The notes beneath the pieces were generated by a model, which searched no databases, was not told where the DNA came from, and saw only the letters and a list, made by a program, of their open reading frames with translations. DNA of 64,000 nt from Winogradskyella haliclonae (GTDB lineage Bacteria > Bacteroidota > Bacteroidia > Flavobacteriales > Flavobacteriaceae), in assembly GCF_014635865.1 (NCBI RefSeq), contig NZ_BMDQ01000002.1:186001-250000 (forward strand). The letters are read 5' to 3'. The translations under genes were made by a program, and so were the position numbers. Shown here one piece after another: positions 1 through 8,681 of this stretch (positions within the stretch are counted from its first letter, which is position 1; each line of letters starts with the position of its first letter).

Positions 1-1092
1 AAAGCAGAAATCAATACTGCATTAGATCAAGCTTATGCTGAAGAAAAAATAACCCCAAATTTGAGTACTGAATTAAATGATGTATATAAAACATTTGTAT
101 ATCAAGAAGTTAATAAAAATACAAAAACTAAAGAACTTCGATTGATTGATGCAATTTCTGAAGGTTTAAAGCAATCTATGGAACGTCATGATGACTTAGT
201 GATTATGGGTCAAGATATCGCTGAATATGGCGGCGTTTTTAAAATTACTGATGGCTTTGTTGAGCAATTTGGAAAAGGCAGAGTGCGTAACACACCGATT
301 TGTGAATCTGCAATAGTTGAAGCTGGAATGGGATTATCTATCGCAGGAATGAAAGCTATTGTAGAAATGCAATTTGCTGACTTTGTGAGTTCTGGTTTTA
401 ATCCAATAGTTAATTATCTAGCTAAGTCTCATTATCGTTGGAATCAACAAGCAGATGTTGTAGTGCGAATGCCATGTGGAGCAGGTGTTGCAGCTGGGCC
501 ATTTCATTCACAAACTAACGAAGCCTGGTTTACCAAGACGCCAGGTCTAAAAGTAGTATATCCTGCTTTTCCAGCTGACGCTAAAGGCCTGTTAATCACA
601 GCAATTAATGACCCAAATCCTGTATTATTTTTTGAACACAAAGCCTTATATAGAAGTATACGTCAAGAAGTACCTAGCGATTATTATACCTTACCTCTTG
701 GTAAAGCATCACTTTTAAGAAAAGGCAACAATATTACCATAATTACTTATGGTGCTGGCGTGCATTGGGCTTTAGATGTTCTAGAAAACAATGCTGACAT
801 CTCTGCTGACTTAATTGATTTGCGTTCATTGCAGCCCATGGATAAAGAAGCAATAATTAACTCTGTAAAGAAAACCAATAAAGCCATTATACTTCAAGAA
901 GATTCTATGTTTGGCGGTATAGCGAGTGACTTATCAGCTATGCTTATGGAAGAATGTTTTGAATACTTGGATGCTCCTGTAAAGCGTGTAGCGAGTTTAG
1001 AAACACCAATCCCTTTTGATAGCCAATTAGAACAACAGTATTTGGCAAAAGACAGATTCCTTGAATCCTTATTAGAATTAATAAGCTATTGA
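1..1092 (+). CDS. 2-oxoacid dehydrogenase E1, fused alpha/beta subunit (3' part)
   Basis: The reading frame is open from base 1, so the gene begins left of the window; the first 20 codons (KAEINTALDQAYAEEK...) read as the end of an alpha-type region. The rest is a complete E1 beta (transketolase-like pyrimidine-binding plus C-terminal) region of about 330 residues, with MGQDIAEYGG, the conserved CESAIVEAGMG segment, and GAGVAAGPFHSQ. E1 enzymes use thiamine diphosphate to decarboxylate 2-oxo acids and pass the acyl group to lipoyl-E2. In Flavobacteriaceae the alpha and beta chains are often fused in a protein of about 650-700 residues, usually annotated as branched-chain 2-oxoacid dehydrogenase. 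The continuous frame supports fusion here. Substrate (branched-chain versus pyruvate) cannot be settled from this piece. Confidence 0.9.
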   Translation, partial: KAEINTALDQAYAEEKITPNLSTELNDVYKTFVYQEVNKNTKTKELRLIDAISEGLKQSMERHDDLVIMGQDIAEYGGVFKITDGFVEQFGKGRVRNTPICESAIVEAGMGLSIAGMKAIVEMQFADFVSSGFNPIVNYLAKSHYRWNQQADVVVRMPCGAGVAAGPFHSQTNEAWFTKTPGLKVVYPAFPADAKGLLITAINDPNPVLFFEHKALYRSIRQEVPSDYYTLPLGKASLLRKGNNITIITYGAGVHWALDVLENNADISADLIDLRSLQPMDKEAIINSVKKTNKAIILQEDSMFGGIASDLSAMLMEECFEYLDAPVKRVASLETPIPFDSQLEQQYLAKDRFLESLLELISY

Positions 1093-1163
1093 TTTTAACT
1101 TTTCTTACAAAAAAATAGCATACAATTTCTGTATATTTAAAGTCAATTCAATTCAGTTAAAAA

Positions 1164-3335
1164 ATGAAAAATATAAGTTACGCTATAGTTGTACTATTTG
1201 TAGTATTCAGCTGTAAAGAAAATGAGATGAGCAATGATTATACGTCTATTGATGTCCCAGTTGCAGAAAAAACACCTAAAGCGCTCACAGCTCATGGCGA
1301 TACACGTGTAGACGATTATTTTTGGATGCGTTTAACTGATGAGCAAAAAAATGCTGAGACTCCAGATAAACAAACTCAAAAAGTGTTGAGCTATCTAGGG
1401 GATGAGAATAGTTACAAGAAAGAAGTTTTAAAGCATACAGAGGATTTACAAGAGAACTTATATAATGAGATTGTTGGGCGTATAAAAAAGGATGATCAAT
1501 CAGTCCCTTATAATGATAATGGATATTCTTATTACACAAGGTTTGAAGATGGAATGGATTATGCCTTGTATTGTAGAAAAAAACTTGAAGAAGGTAGTAA
1601 AGAGGAAATTATTCTTAATGGGCCTGCAATGGCTGAAGGTTATTCGTATTACGGTATAGCAAGTCGTTCTATTAGTCAAAATAATAATATAATGGCTTTT
1701 GGGATTGATACGGTTTCGAGAAGACGCTATAATATTTACTTTAAAGATTTAAATTCTGGTAAAATGTTATCAGATCAATTGAACAATACTACAGGAAGTG
1801 TTGCTTGGGCTAATGATAATAAAACGGTCTTTTATACTTCAAAAGACCCAGTAACTTTAAGAGCTAACAAAATATATAGACATGTCTTAGGTACAAAACA
1901 ATCTGCTGATGAGTTGATTTTTGAAGAAGTCGATGATACCTTTAGTTGCTTTGTTTATAAATCTAGATCTGATGCTTATATTATGATTGGTAGTTCTCAA
2001 ACACTATCAACAGAATACCAATATTTAGATGCCAATAACCCATATGGGAAGTTTAAAATTATTCAGCCTAGAGAAAAAAACCTAGAATATTCTGCAGATC
2101 ATTACAAAGACCATTTTTACATACGCACAAATTTAGATGCAAGCAACTTTAAATTAGTAAAAACACCAGTAACAGCAACAGAAAAAAATAACTGGACAGA
2201 TGTGATTCCGCATCGAAAAGATATTCTTTTACAAAGTTTTGTGCTTTTTAGTAATCATTTGGTGCTTCAAGAGCGAGTAAATGGATTAAGAGCTATTCGT
2301 GTTAAGACTTGGGATGGAAAGGATGACCATTACATAGAATTTAGTGACCCTGCTTATGTGTCATATCCAACAACAAATTTAGATTTTGACACCCATATTC
2401 TTCGCTATGGTTATACATCACTTACTACTCCTGGTAGTACATTTGACTATGATATGAACACAAAAACTCAAGTACTTTTAAAAGAACAAGACGTTTTAGG
2501 TGAAGATTTTTCCAAAGACAATTATATCTCCGAACGCATTTATGCTACAGCAAAAGATGGGGTAAAAATTCCTATTTCTTTGGTGTATAAGAAGGGGACT
2601 GTAAAAAGTGCGGATACACCATTATTATTGTACTCATATGGGTCGTATGGTTCAAGTTCCGAACCATTTTTTAGCACAGATAGATTAAGCTTATTAGATC
2701 GTGGTTTTATTTATGCAATGGCTCATATTAGAGGTGGACAAGAAATGGGAAGACATTGGTATGAAGACGGCAAACTGCTTAAAAAGAAAAACACCTTTAC
2801 AGATTTTATTGCTGCTGGAGAATACCTTGTTAACGAAAACTATACAAGCTCTGACCATCTTTATGCTATGGGAGGAAGCGCAGGTGGATTACTAATGGGT
2901 GCTGTAGTTAACATGAAGCCAGACTTATGGAATGGCGTAGTGGCAGCAGTACCTTTCGTGGATGTTGTATCAACAATGATGGATGAAACAATTCCGCTGA
3001 CAACTTTTGAGTTTGACGAATGGGGGAACCCAAAAGACAAAGAGTATTATGATTATATGAAGTCTTATTCACCTTACGATAATGTTGAAGCAAAAGACTA
3101 CCCAAATATACTTATTACTACGGGGTATTGGGATAGTCAAGTACAATATTGGGAACCTGCTAAATGGACAGCAAAACTTCGTGAATACAAAACGGATAAT
3201 AACATGTTGGTTCTAGATTGTGATATGGAAACAGGTCATGGTGGCGCTTCAGGCAGATTTGACCGTTATAAGCGTACAGCACTTTACTATGCTTTTTTAC
3301 TCAATTTAGAGGAAATGAAAAAGTTTAAGTTATAA
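1164..3335 (+). CDS. S9 family peptidase (oligopeptidase B / prolyl oligopeptidase type), lipoprotein
   Basis: 723 residues. It starts with a lipoprotein signal peptide ending in VVFSC (Cys17), so it is probably membrane-anchored. An N-terminal beta-propeller region is followed by an alpha/beta-hydrolase domain from about residue 440. The catalytic triad is visible: Ser572 in GGSAGG, Asp657 in GYWDSQV and His692 in TGHGGASGR. Overall form (SYGSYG, RGGQEMGRHWYEDG) fits oligopeptidase B-like S9A enzymes, which cleave short peptides after basic residues or proline; exact specificity is not readable. It stands 71 bp after the E1 gene and is closed by a strong hairpin at 3357-3392. Confidence 0.93.
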   Translation: MKNISYAIVVLFVVFSCKENEMSNDYTSIDVPVAEKTPKALTAHGDTRVDDYFWMRLTDEQKNAETPDKQTQKVLSYLGDENSYKKEVLKHTEDLQENLYNEIVGRIKKDDQSVPYNDNGYSYYTRFEDGMDYALYCRKKLEEGSKEEIILNGPAMAEGYSYYGIASRSISQNNNIMAFGIDTVSRRRYNIYFKDLNSGKMLSDQLNNTTGSVAWANDNKTVFYTSKDPVTLRANKIYRHVLGTKQSADELIFEEVDDTFSCFVYKSRSDAYIMIGSSQTLSTEYQYLDANNPYGKFKIIQPREKNLEYSADHYKDHFYIRTNLDASNFKLVKTPVTATEKNNWTDVIPHRKDILLQSFVLFSNHLVLQERVNGLRAIRVKTWDGKDDHYIEFSDPAYVSYPTTNLDFDTHILRYGYTSLTTPGSTFDYDMNTKTQVLLKEQDVLGEDFSKDNYISERIYATAKDGVKIPISLVYKKGTVKSADTPLLLYSYGSYGSSSEPFFSTDRLSLLDRGFIYAMAHIRGGQEMGRHWYEDGKLLKKKNTFTDFIAAGEYLVNENYTSSDHLYAMGGSAGGLLMGAVVNMKPDLWNGVVAAVPFVDVVSTMMDETIPLTTFEFDEWGNPKDKEYYDYMKSYSPYDNVEAKDYPNILITTGYWDSQVQYWEPAKWTAKLREYKTDNNMLVLDCDMETGHGGASGRFDRYKRTALYYAFLLNLEEMKKFKL

Positions 3336-3356
3336 GACATATTTCATCAAAGATGG

Positions 3357-3392
3357 ATACCCAGTAAACTAAAATTTACTGGGTATTTGTTT
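3357..3392 (+). terminator. Rho-independent terminator after the S9 peptidase
   Basis: Perfect 12-bp stem ATACCCAGTAAA / TTTACTGGGTAT (3357-3368 and 3375-3386) with a 6-base loop, then TTGTTT. It sits between convergent genes; the T tract is on the plus side, so it serves the S9 gene. Confidence 0.85.
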
Positions 3393-3409
3393 AAACTATA
3401 TATGCATTA

Positions 3410-4708
3410 CTATATTTTTAAGCTCTTAGCCACAGCCTGACACTCATCCAAAACACGTAATAAATTCCCGGACCATAATTGCTCAATTTGCGCTTCAGAA
3501 TAACCACGACGTACTAATTCTAAAGTTACATTAAAAGTTTCAGAAGCATCGTTCCAACCTTCAATACCACCACCGCCATCAAAATCACTACTGATACCAA
3601 CATGGTCAATGCCCATTTTGCTAACTAGATAGTCGATATGATCTACAAAATCAGAGACATTAACTTCTGGTGGAAAATCAGCCATAGCATCAATCTTAGC
3701 TTTTGCTAAATCATTAATTTTTGACAAATAACCGCTTTCTGTTATAGAATCCTGAAGTGTTTTATCCAAAGCTCTGAACTCACGACGATTGTAATACGTG
3801 ACACCCAAAGAGTCTGCAATTTGGGTTTTAATGTTTGTAGCTGCGTTATTTCTAGCTTCTGATTTTTCTGTGCTCAAATAACTTCTAAATGCTACAGTTT
3901 GTACAACACCACCATTGTCTTTTAGCCACTGCAATTGTTCATCATCCAAGTTTCTACTATGATCACACAAGGCTCTTGCAGATGAGTGTGATGCTATAAT
4001 AGGTGCTTCGGTTAATTCTATCATTTGGCGCATGGCTTCTTTTGATGGATGAGAAACGTCTATCATCATGCCAACTTTATTCATTTCTTTTACCACCATT
4101 TTACCAAAATCACTTAGTCCGTTATGTAGCCATTCATTATCAGCTTCACCAGTATTGCTATCACATAACTGGCTGTGTCCATTGTGAGATAAAGACATAT
4201 ATCTTGCTCCTAAATCGTAAAACTTCTGGACATTTTCAATATCCAACCCAACTGGGTAACCATTTTCAATACCAATCATGGCAACTTTTTTACCAGATGC
4301 ATTAATACGTCTAACATCGTCTGATGTTCTTGCTAATTCAATTTGGTCTGGTGCATAATCTCTAACTAAGCGATGAATAGCGTTAAATTTTGACATAGCA
4401 TTTGCATGGGCTTTTTCAAAACCTTCTCTAGATAATGAATCTTGTCCTGTATATACGATAAACCATGGTACATCTAAGCCACCTTCTAGCATTTTAGGCA
4501 AATTAACTTGGTTGTCTAATCGTTGAGTATAGTTTATAGAATCCGTAAAATTGGCAACATTAATATCACAATGGGTATCTAAAGTTATGACTCGGTCGTG
4601 AATCTCTTTTGCGTAAGCAATAATCTCTTCTTCAGTCTTAGGTTCAGATTTACAACTAGATAATAGAATGGTTAATACAAAAAAGGGTAGTGTGGCGTTT
4701 AGTTTCAT
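3410..4708 (-). CDS. Membrane dipeptidase (peptidase M19, renal dipeptidase family), lipoprotein
   Basis: 432 residues from the ATG at 4708. A longer in-frame start (4759) exists but adds 17 residues ahead of a normal lipoprotein signal peptide, MKLNATLPFF...LLSSC (Cys19), and lies upstream of a candidate promoter, so 4708 is preferred. M19 zinc-site motifs are present: HCD (His46, Asp48), the Glu in GIENGYP, DVSHPSKEA, IIASHSSARALCDHSRN, and ISSDFDGGGG near the C terminus. The enzymes hydrolyse dipeptides, including D-residue ones, with a binuclear zinc centre. It is probably anchored in an envelope membrane and convergent with the S9 peptidase. Confidence 0.93.
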   Translation of the reverse strand: MKLNATLPFFVLTILLSSCKSEPKTEEEIIAYAKEIHDRVITLDTHCDINVANFTDSINYTQRLDNQVNLPKMLEGGLDVPWFIVYTGQDSLSREGFEKAHANAMSKFNAIHRLVRDYAPDQIELARTSDDVRRINASGKKVAMIGIENGYPVGLDIENVQKFYDLGARYMSLSHNGHSQLCDSNTGEADNEWLHNGLSDFGKMVVKEMNKVGMMIDVSHPSKEAMRQMIELTEAPIIASHSSARALCDHSRNLDDEQLQWLKDNGGVVQTVAFRSYLSTEKSEARNNAATNIKTQIADSLGVTYYNRREFRALDKTLQDSITESGYLSKINDLAKAKIDAMADFPPEVNVSDFVDHIDYLVSKMGIDHVGISSDFDGGGGIEGWNDASETFNVTLELVRRGYSEAQIEQLWSGNLLRVLDECQAVAKSLKI

Positions 4709-4729
4709 ATTTGAGATATCAATTTTGCA

Positions 4730-4759
4730 TAAAAATAGAGTAGAATATGCTAAAAACAA
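4730..4759 (-). promoter_or_regulatory. Candidate promoter of the M19 dipeptidase
   Basis: On the minus strand TTG (4757-4759) is followed after 19 bases by TATTTTTA (4730-4737), one mismatch from the Bacteroidota -7 consensus TAnnTTTG. Predicted transcription start is near 4723, which gives a short leader to the ATG at 4708. The TTG lies inside the T tract of the upstream terminator. Confidence 0.45.
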
Positions 4760-4786
4760 AAAACCAGCATTACTACTAATGCTGGT
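4752..4786 (-). terminator. Rho-independent terminator for the tiny-ORF transcript
   Basis: Perfect 10-bp stem ACCAGCATTA / TAATGCTGGT (4763-4772, 4777-4786), loop of 4. On the minus strand it is followed by a T-rich run (TTTTTGTTTTTA). There is no T tract on the plus side, so it ends a leftward transcript coming from the exbD/tiny-ORF side. Confidence 0.8.
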
Positions 4787-4812
4787 TTACTCAAATTCGA
4801 TTTTGATTAGAT

Positions 4813-4884
4813 TCATAGTCTAATGTTTTCTAGGTCATCATCTAAACTGTTAGATGTATTGACGATTTTTGATAAGGCTTTCAT
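4813..4884 (-). CDS. Tiny ORF, 23 residues, unknown function
   Basis: ATG at 4884, stop TGA at 4813. The peptide begins MKALSKIVNTSN and ends DDDLENIRL; it is acidic in its second half, with no signal peptide or membrane segment. It lies 20 bp downstream of a second tiny ORF and 26 bp before a strong same-strand terminator, so the region is probably transcribed as a short RNA. Whether it is translated is not shown; both ORFs are too short for statistical support. I do not recognise a family. Confidence 0.35.
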   Translation of the reverse strand: MKALSKIVNTSNSLDDDLENIRL

Positions 4885-4904
4885 AATTGATTGATTTTAA
4901 AAGA

Positions 4905-4991
4905 TTATCTAAAACGCCTTTTACTGTTCCAAGTAAAACTTTTAGCCTCTGAATTTCTGTTCGTTAACTGATTGTTGTCTAATGTTCTCAT
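4905..4991 (-). CDS. Tiny ORF, 28 residues, unknown function, basic C terminus
   Basis: ATG at 4991, stop TAA at 4905. The peptide starts MRTLDNNQLTNRN and ends in the basic WNSKRRFR. The start is preceded by an A-rich stretch, as is common for Bacteroidota genes without a Shine-Dalgarno. Like its neighbour at 4813-4884 it opens with Met, a basic residue, any residue, then Leu. It lies 100 bp after exbD on the same strand. Alternatives are a leader peptide, a small RNA with chance ORFs, or a short antimicrobial or signalling peptide; none can be chosen from sequence. Confidence 0.35.
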   Translation of the reverse strand: MRTLDNNQLTNRNSEAKSFTWNSKRRFR

Positions 4992-5091
4992 GATTGTTCG
5001 ATTTTTAATTGATTACACTATAAAGACGATCAATAAAAAATTATGTTACAAGTAAAACATTGATTTAACACACATTAACTTTACATTAACC

Positions 5092-5655
5092 TTAGTTGCG
5101 TTTAACATTGACTTCAGATAATATAAAAGGATAAGCTTCTTTTACTGCTTTTAACTCTTCTTTTGATAGCTCGTCTGGAATCTTATCAAAGGTCTTTTTT
5201 GCATACGCTACTCGTAAATCATAATAGGCATCACTAATTTCATCTTGTACGGCGATATACATACCATAATTGGTTAATGCATCGTGTTTTAATGATATTA
5301 TAGCTTCTGAAGGCTTATCTGATAAGTTGGGCTGTTGTTCACCATTACAATAACCACAAACGTTCTCTCCATTGTTATCTATAAATGCGATAACTAAATC
5401 TTTTAATTCTTCTAGTTCTATTATTTCATCTTCAGCCATAATCTTATTTTCAAAATTTATGAATATTCTAAAAACATTGCGCTCATTAAAAGGTACATCA
5501 CATGGTGGATTAGCACATTTATCAGGTAGCTTCCTAAGAATACCTTTTTCTGCAGAAATAGTAGTGGTAACTAAGAAAAAGATGAGCAGTAAAAAAGCAA
5601 TATCTGCCATTGAACCAGCATTAACGGATGGAGCATTTCGTCTTGAATTTCTCAT
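5092..5655 (-). CDS. exbD: ExbD/TolR family biopolymer transport protein
   Basis: 187 residues: short cytoplasmic N terminus (MRNSRRNAPSVNAGSMA), one membrane helix with the conserved Asp (ADIAFLLLIFFLVTT), then a periplasmic domain. ExbD works with ExbB and TonB to pass the proton-motive force to outer-membrane TonB-dependent receptors. The periplasmic part has two cysteine pairs (CANPPC and CGYC). No exbB or tonB is adjacent, whereas flavobacterial sets usually cluster, so it must pair with partners encoded elsewhere or have a special role. A divergent helicase gene begins 166 bp upstream. Confidence 0.9.
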   Translation of the reverse strand: MRNSRRNAPSVNAGSMADIAFLLLIFFLVTTTISAEKGILRKLPDKCANPPCDVPFNERNVFRIFINFENKIMAEDEIIELEELKDLVIAFIDNNGENVCGYCNGEQQPNLSDKPSEAIISLKHDALTNYGMYIAVQDEISDAYYDLRVAYAKKTFDKIPDELSKEELKAVKEAYPFILSEVNVKRN

Positions 5656-5732
5656 ATTAAGTACGTTTTAAGATTAATGTTAAAGAAATCACAAAAACAA
5701 TACCACTTTTAAAATGTTGTTAACAAGAGCCT

Positions 5733-5760
5733 TTGAAACCGTTATTATGTACTATTTTTG
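5733..5760 (+). promoter_or_regulatory. Promoter of the SF2 helicase
   Basis: TTG at 5733-5735, 17-base spacer, then TATTTTTG (5753-5760), a full match to the Bacteroidota consensus TTG-N17-23-TAnnTTTG. Transcription should start near 5767. Confidence 0.65.
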
Positions 5761-5821
5761 CAAAATTGGTCCGTTAAACATTTAATTGGCCTTAGCTATT
5801 AATACTTATTTTAAGCATCAT

Positions 5822-7336
5822 ATGTCTGTAGACACCCATATACAAGTAGAAAAAGAGAGTAAAAAGCGACTCTACGACTATCAAATTTCTGACCTCAATC
5901 GGATTTTTGATGTCATGGATGAGTCACCCGAGGATTATAATTTGCTCTATCAGTTGCCAACTGGCGGAGGAAAAACAGTTATTTTCTCAGAGATTGTTAG
6001 GCGATATATCAACGACAGAAACAAAAAGGTAGTTATACTTACACATCGTATCGAGTTGTGTAAACAAACATCTAGTGTGCTTTCTGGTTTTGATGTAAAG
6101 AACAAAATTATAAATAGTAAGGTTAAAGACCTGCCAGATCAGGATGAGTATCAATGCTTTGTCGCAATGGTAGAGACGCTTAACAATCGTTTATCTGAAA
6201 ATGATTTTGAGTTAAAAGATATTGGACTTGTTATTATTGATGAAGCGCATTATAACTCTTTTAGAAAGCTATTTAAATTCTTTGACAATTGTTTTATTCT
6301 TGGAGTTACAGCCACGCCTCTTAGTAGTAATATTAAGTTACCAATGAAAGATAATTATAACAATCTAATTGTTGGTGATGATATATCTACATTGATTAAA
6401 AATGGGTTTTTGGCCAAGGCAGAAATGCTGAGTTACGATGTTGGCCTAACATCTCTAAAGGTTGGTATTAATGGTGATTATACAGTAAAATCGTCTGAAG
6501 CATTATATACTAATAGTTTTATGCAAACAAAGCTTTTAACTGCGTTTGATGATACTTCAAAAGGTAAAAAGACATTAATCTTTAATAATGGTATCCACAC
6601 GTCTAAGGAAGTCTATCATACTTTCAGAAGAGCTGGTTATAGTATTCGACATCTTGATAATACTGCTAATAAAGAAGAACGAAAAGAAACACTTGAATGG
6701 TTTAAGAATACACCAGATGCTATATTAACTTCAGTAAGTATACTTACGACTGGTTTTGATGAGCCTTCGGTAGAATCTATAATCTTAAATCGTGCTACAA
6801 GATCATTGACTTTATATTTTCAGATGATTGGTCGTGGCTCTCGTATTTATGGTGATAGAAAATCGTTTCAGGTTGTTGACTTAGGTAATAACATAGCCCG
6901 TTTTGGACCTTGGGATCAGCCTGTAGATTGGCAACATATCTTTAAATACCCTGATTTTTATTTGGAAAACATTGTTGATGACGATACACTAGAACGAGAC
7001 TTTATTTATGAAATGCCAGATGCTCTTCGTAAAAAGTTTAAAAAATCTGAATCTTTGGATTTTAATGTAAAAACAGAGTATAAGCAAGTGCTAAATTCTG
7101 GGAAAAAATCATTTACAGTAATAGAACGCTCTATAGAGCAGCATTCAAAAATATGTATCGAGAATTGTGAGGATGTTTTTGAAGCCCGTGAGTTGATAAA
7201 AGAATTGCAAGACGAAATAGCATATAGAATTAAACAATATTGCTATTGTATTATGAACAGTACTCAAAACTACAAAGACTGGCTTCTTGAAGAGTATAAC
7301 AGGCGTTTAAGACTAAGTTTTAACGGAAAGTTTTAA
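5822..7336 (+). CDS. DEAD/DEAH box helicase, superfamily 2 (SSL2/XPB-like, ResIII type)
   Basis: 504 residues from the ATG at 5822; an in-frame TTG at 5786 would add 12 residues and is possible because the predicted transcription start is near 5767. Domain 1 has a Q-like start (RLYDYQISDLNRIFD), Walker A LPTGGGKT (about residues 45-52), the DEAH box in VIIDEAHYNSF and a TAT-type motif III (GVTATP). Domain 2 has TGFDEPSVESIILNRAT and motif VI QMIGRGSR. An extra C-terminal region of about 140 residues is not recognised. Such proteins act as DNA or RNA translocases; there is no adjacent nuclease or methylase that would make it a restriction subunit. Confidence 0.87.
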   Translation: MSVDTHIQVEKESKKRLYDYQISDLNRIFDVMDESPEDYNLLYQLPTGGGKTVIFSEIVRRYINDRNKKVVILTHRIELCKQTSSVLSGFDVKNKIINSKVKDLPDQDEYQCFVAMVETLNNRLSENDFELKDIGLVIIDEAHYNSFRKLFKFFDNCFILGVTATPLSSNIKLPMKDNYNNLIVGDDISTLIKNGFLAKAEMLSYDVGLTSLKVGINGDYTVKSSEALYTNSFMQTKLLTAFDDTSKGKKTLIFNNGIHTSKEVYHTFRRAGYSIRHLDNTANKEERKETLEWFKNTPDAILTSVSILTTGFDEPSVESIILNRATRSLTLYFQMIGRGSRIYGDRKSFQVVDLGNNIARFGPWDQPVDWQHIFKYPDFYLENIVDDDTLERDFIYEMPDALRKKFKKSESLDFNVKTEYKQVLNSGKKSFTVIERSIEQHSKICIENCEDVFEARELIKELQDEIAYRIKQYCYCIMNSTQNYKDWLLEEYNRRLRLSFNGKF

Positions 7337-7426
7337 CTTTTTTTTGAAAGGTTTTTGTTTTTTATGCGTTTAATTTGAAATAGGTATAGTTTTTGTTGCT
7401 TATACCTTAATATAATTAAATCTAAT

Positions 7427-8134
7427 ATGTATAATCGTTTTTTAATCATTCTCTGCTTTATAGTCTTTGGCTTTACGCTGAATGCCCAGGTGACTGATAA
7501 AGAGAAAAAAACGATTAGAATCCCAGCTGTAGAATCTAAAAAAGAAAAAGATTCGACACCTATACGCATAAAAGTTGCTCCAAAAAAAAATCCAAAAGCG
7601 GATATAGACAAATCAAATACTAAATCAAATACTATTTCGCGAAAGAAGGCTACTGAAGTAGAACGCCCTTTTTCCCTGATTTATGATGATGGTTTAAGGA
7701 GTCCTGGTGAAATATTCGAAGAGCGCTGGAAAAAAGAAGCTCAAGCTTTAGGTATAAGAAAATTTATGAGTGATCAATTCTTAGGTCAATATAATATAGA
7801 TACTGAGTTTGTAAATATAGTTTGCCGTGATCACGAGTATCCTGATGGTGATCGTGTAAGCATCTCATTAAATGGTGAACTAGTATACAGAAATGTGACG
7901 CTAACTTCTCAATACAGACGTTTAAAAATCAACCTCATTGAAGGTATCAACATGATTGATATCACAGCTCTTAATCAAGGTGATTCTGGACCTAACACGG
8001 CTGAATTTGTTGTGTACGACGACAAAGGCAATGTTGTTTCATCAAAAGAATGGAATTTACTTACTGGTGTTAAAGCCAAAATTACATTCATTAATGAGAA
8101 GCCAAAAATTACAGCTAAGAATGAAGGGAACTAA
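7427..8134 (+). CDS. Secreted conserved hypothetical protein
   Basis: 235 residues with a Sec signal peptide (MYNRFLIILCFIVFGFTLNAQ). Residues about 22-80 are a Lys/Ser-rich low-complexity linker. The C-terminal part (FVNIVCRDHEYPDGDRVSI, then LNGELVYRN..., then NQGDSGPNTAEFVVYDDKGN) looks like a small beta-sandwich module seen in other Bacteroidota secreted proteins (pattern D-x-DGD-x-VS-x-x-LNG ... PNTA). Function unknown. Its last 20 bases overlap the convergent pseudouridine synthase gene. Confidence 0.75.
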   Translation: MYNRFLIILCFIVFGFTLNAQVTDKEKKTIRIPAVESKKEKDSTPIRIKVAPKKNPKADIDKSNTKSNTISRKKATEVERPFSLIYDDGLRSPGEIFEERWKKEAQALGIRKFMSDQFLGQYNIDTEFVNIVCRDHEYPDGDRVSISLNGELVYRNVTLTSQYRRLKINLIEGINMIDITALNQGDSGPNTAEFVVYDDKGNVVSSKEWNLLTGVKAKITFINEKPKITAKNEGN

Positions 8135-8681
8135 TACTTTCATAATCTCCAGGTTTCATACTGTCTAGTTTATAAACTCCAATTCTAACTCTTACTAATC
8201 GCAATGTTGGCAAACCTACTTTAGAAGTCATTTTTCGGACTTGTCTAAACTTACCTTCAGTAATTGTGATACTCAACCAAGATGTAGCGCCATGACGTTT
8301 ATCACGTACAAAACGCTCCGTAATATGCGATGTGCTATTCAAAATTTTGGCTTTGCACGGTTTAGTGGTATAAGATTTACCATTAACTGAGATTTCAACA
8401 CCATTTTTTAATTGATTAATTGCATTAGTAGTAATAATACCATCAACCATAATATGGTATTCTTTTTCAATATTAGAACTTCTAATATACTCGCTAAACT
8501 TTCCATCAGTTGTTAAAAGAAGTAATCCCTCTGACTTTTCATCTAAACGACCAATAGCCATGGTTTCTCGAGTAAAATCGAACAAATCACTTAATAACTT
8601 CTTATTGCGTCGTTTGTTTTGATTGTTTACAAACTGACTCAAATACCCATAAGGCTTGTATATCTTATAATGTTTATGCAT
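8115..8681 (-). CDS. rRNA pseudouridine synthase, RsuA/RluE family
   Basis: 188 residues from the ATG at 8681; an in-frame ATG at 8702 lies inside the preceding gene and is less likely. The catalytic aspartate is Asp47 in GRLDEKSEGLLLLTTDG; KPYGYLSQF near the start and GKFRQVRKM later are typical of the RsuA/RluB/E/F family. The S4 domain of larger members is absent, as in RluE, which modifies 23S rRNA U2457 in E. coli. The start overlaps the stop of the DUF1853 gene (TAATG), which points to translational coupling. The target site here is inferred only from the short RluE-like form. Confidence 0.88.
   Translation of the reverse strand: MHKHYKIYKPYGYLSQFVNNQNKRRNKKLLSDLFDFTRETMAIGRLDEKSEGLLLLTTDGKFSEYIRSSNIEKEYHIMVDGIITTNAINQLKNGVEISVNGKSYTTKPCKAKILNSTSHITERFVRDKRHGATSWLSITITEGKFRQVRKMTSKVGLPTLRLVRVRIGVYKLDSMKPGDYESISSLHS

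Noticed and set aside
4709-4759. Longer start for the M19 dipeptidase
   Set aside because: It places 17 residues before a normal lipoprotein signal peptide and reaches upstream of the candidate promoter.
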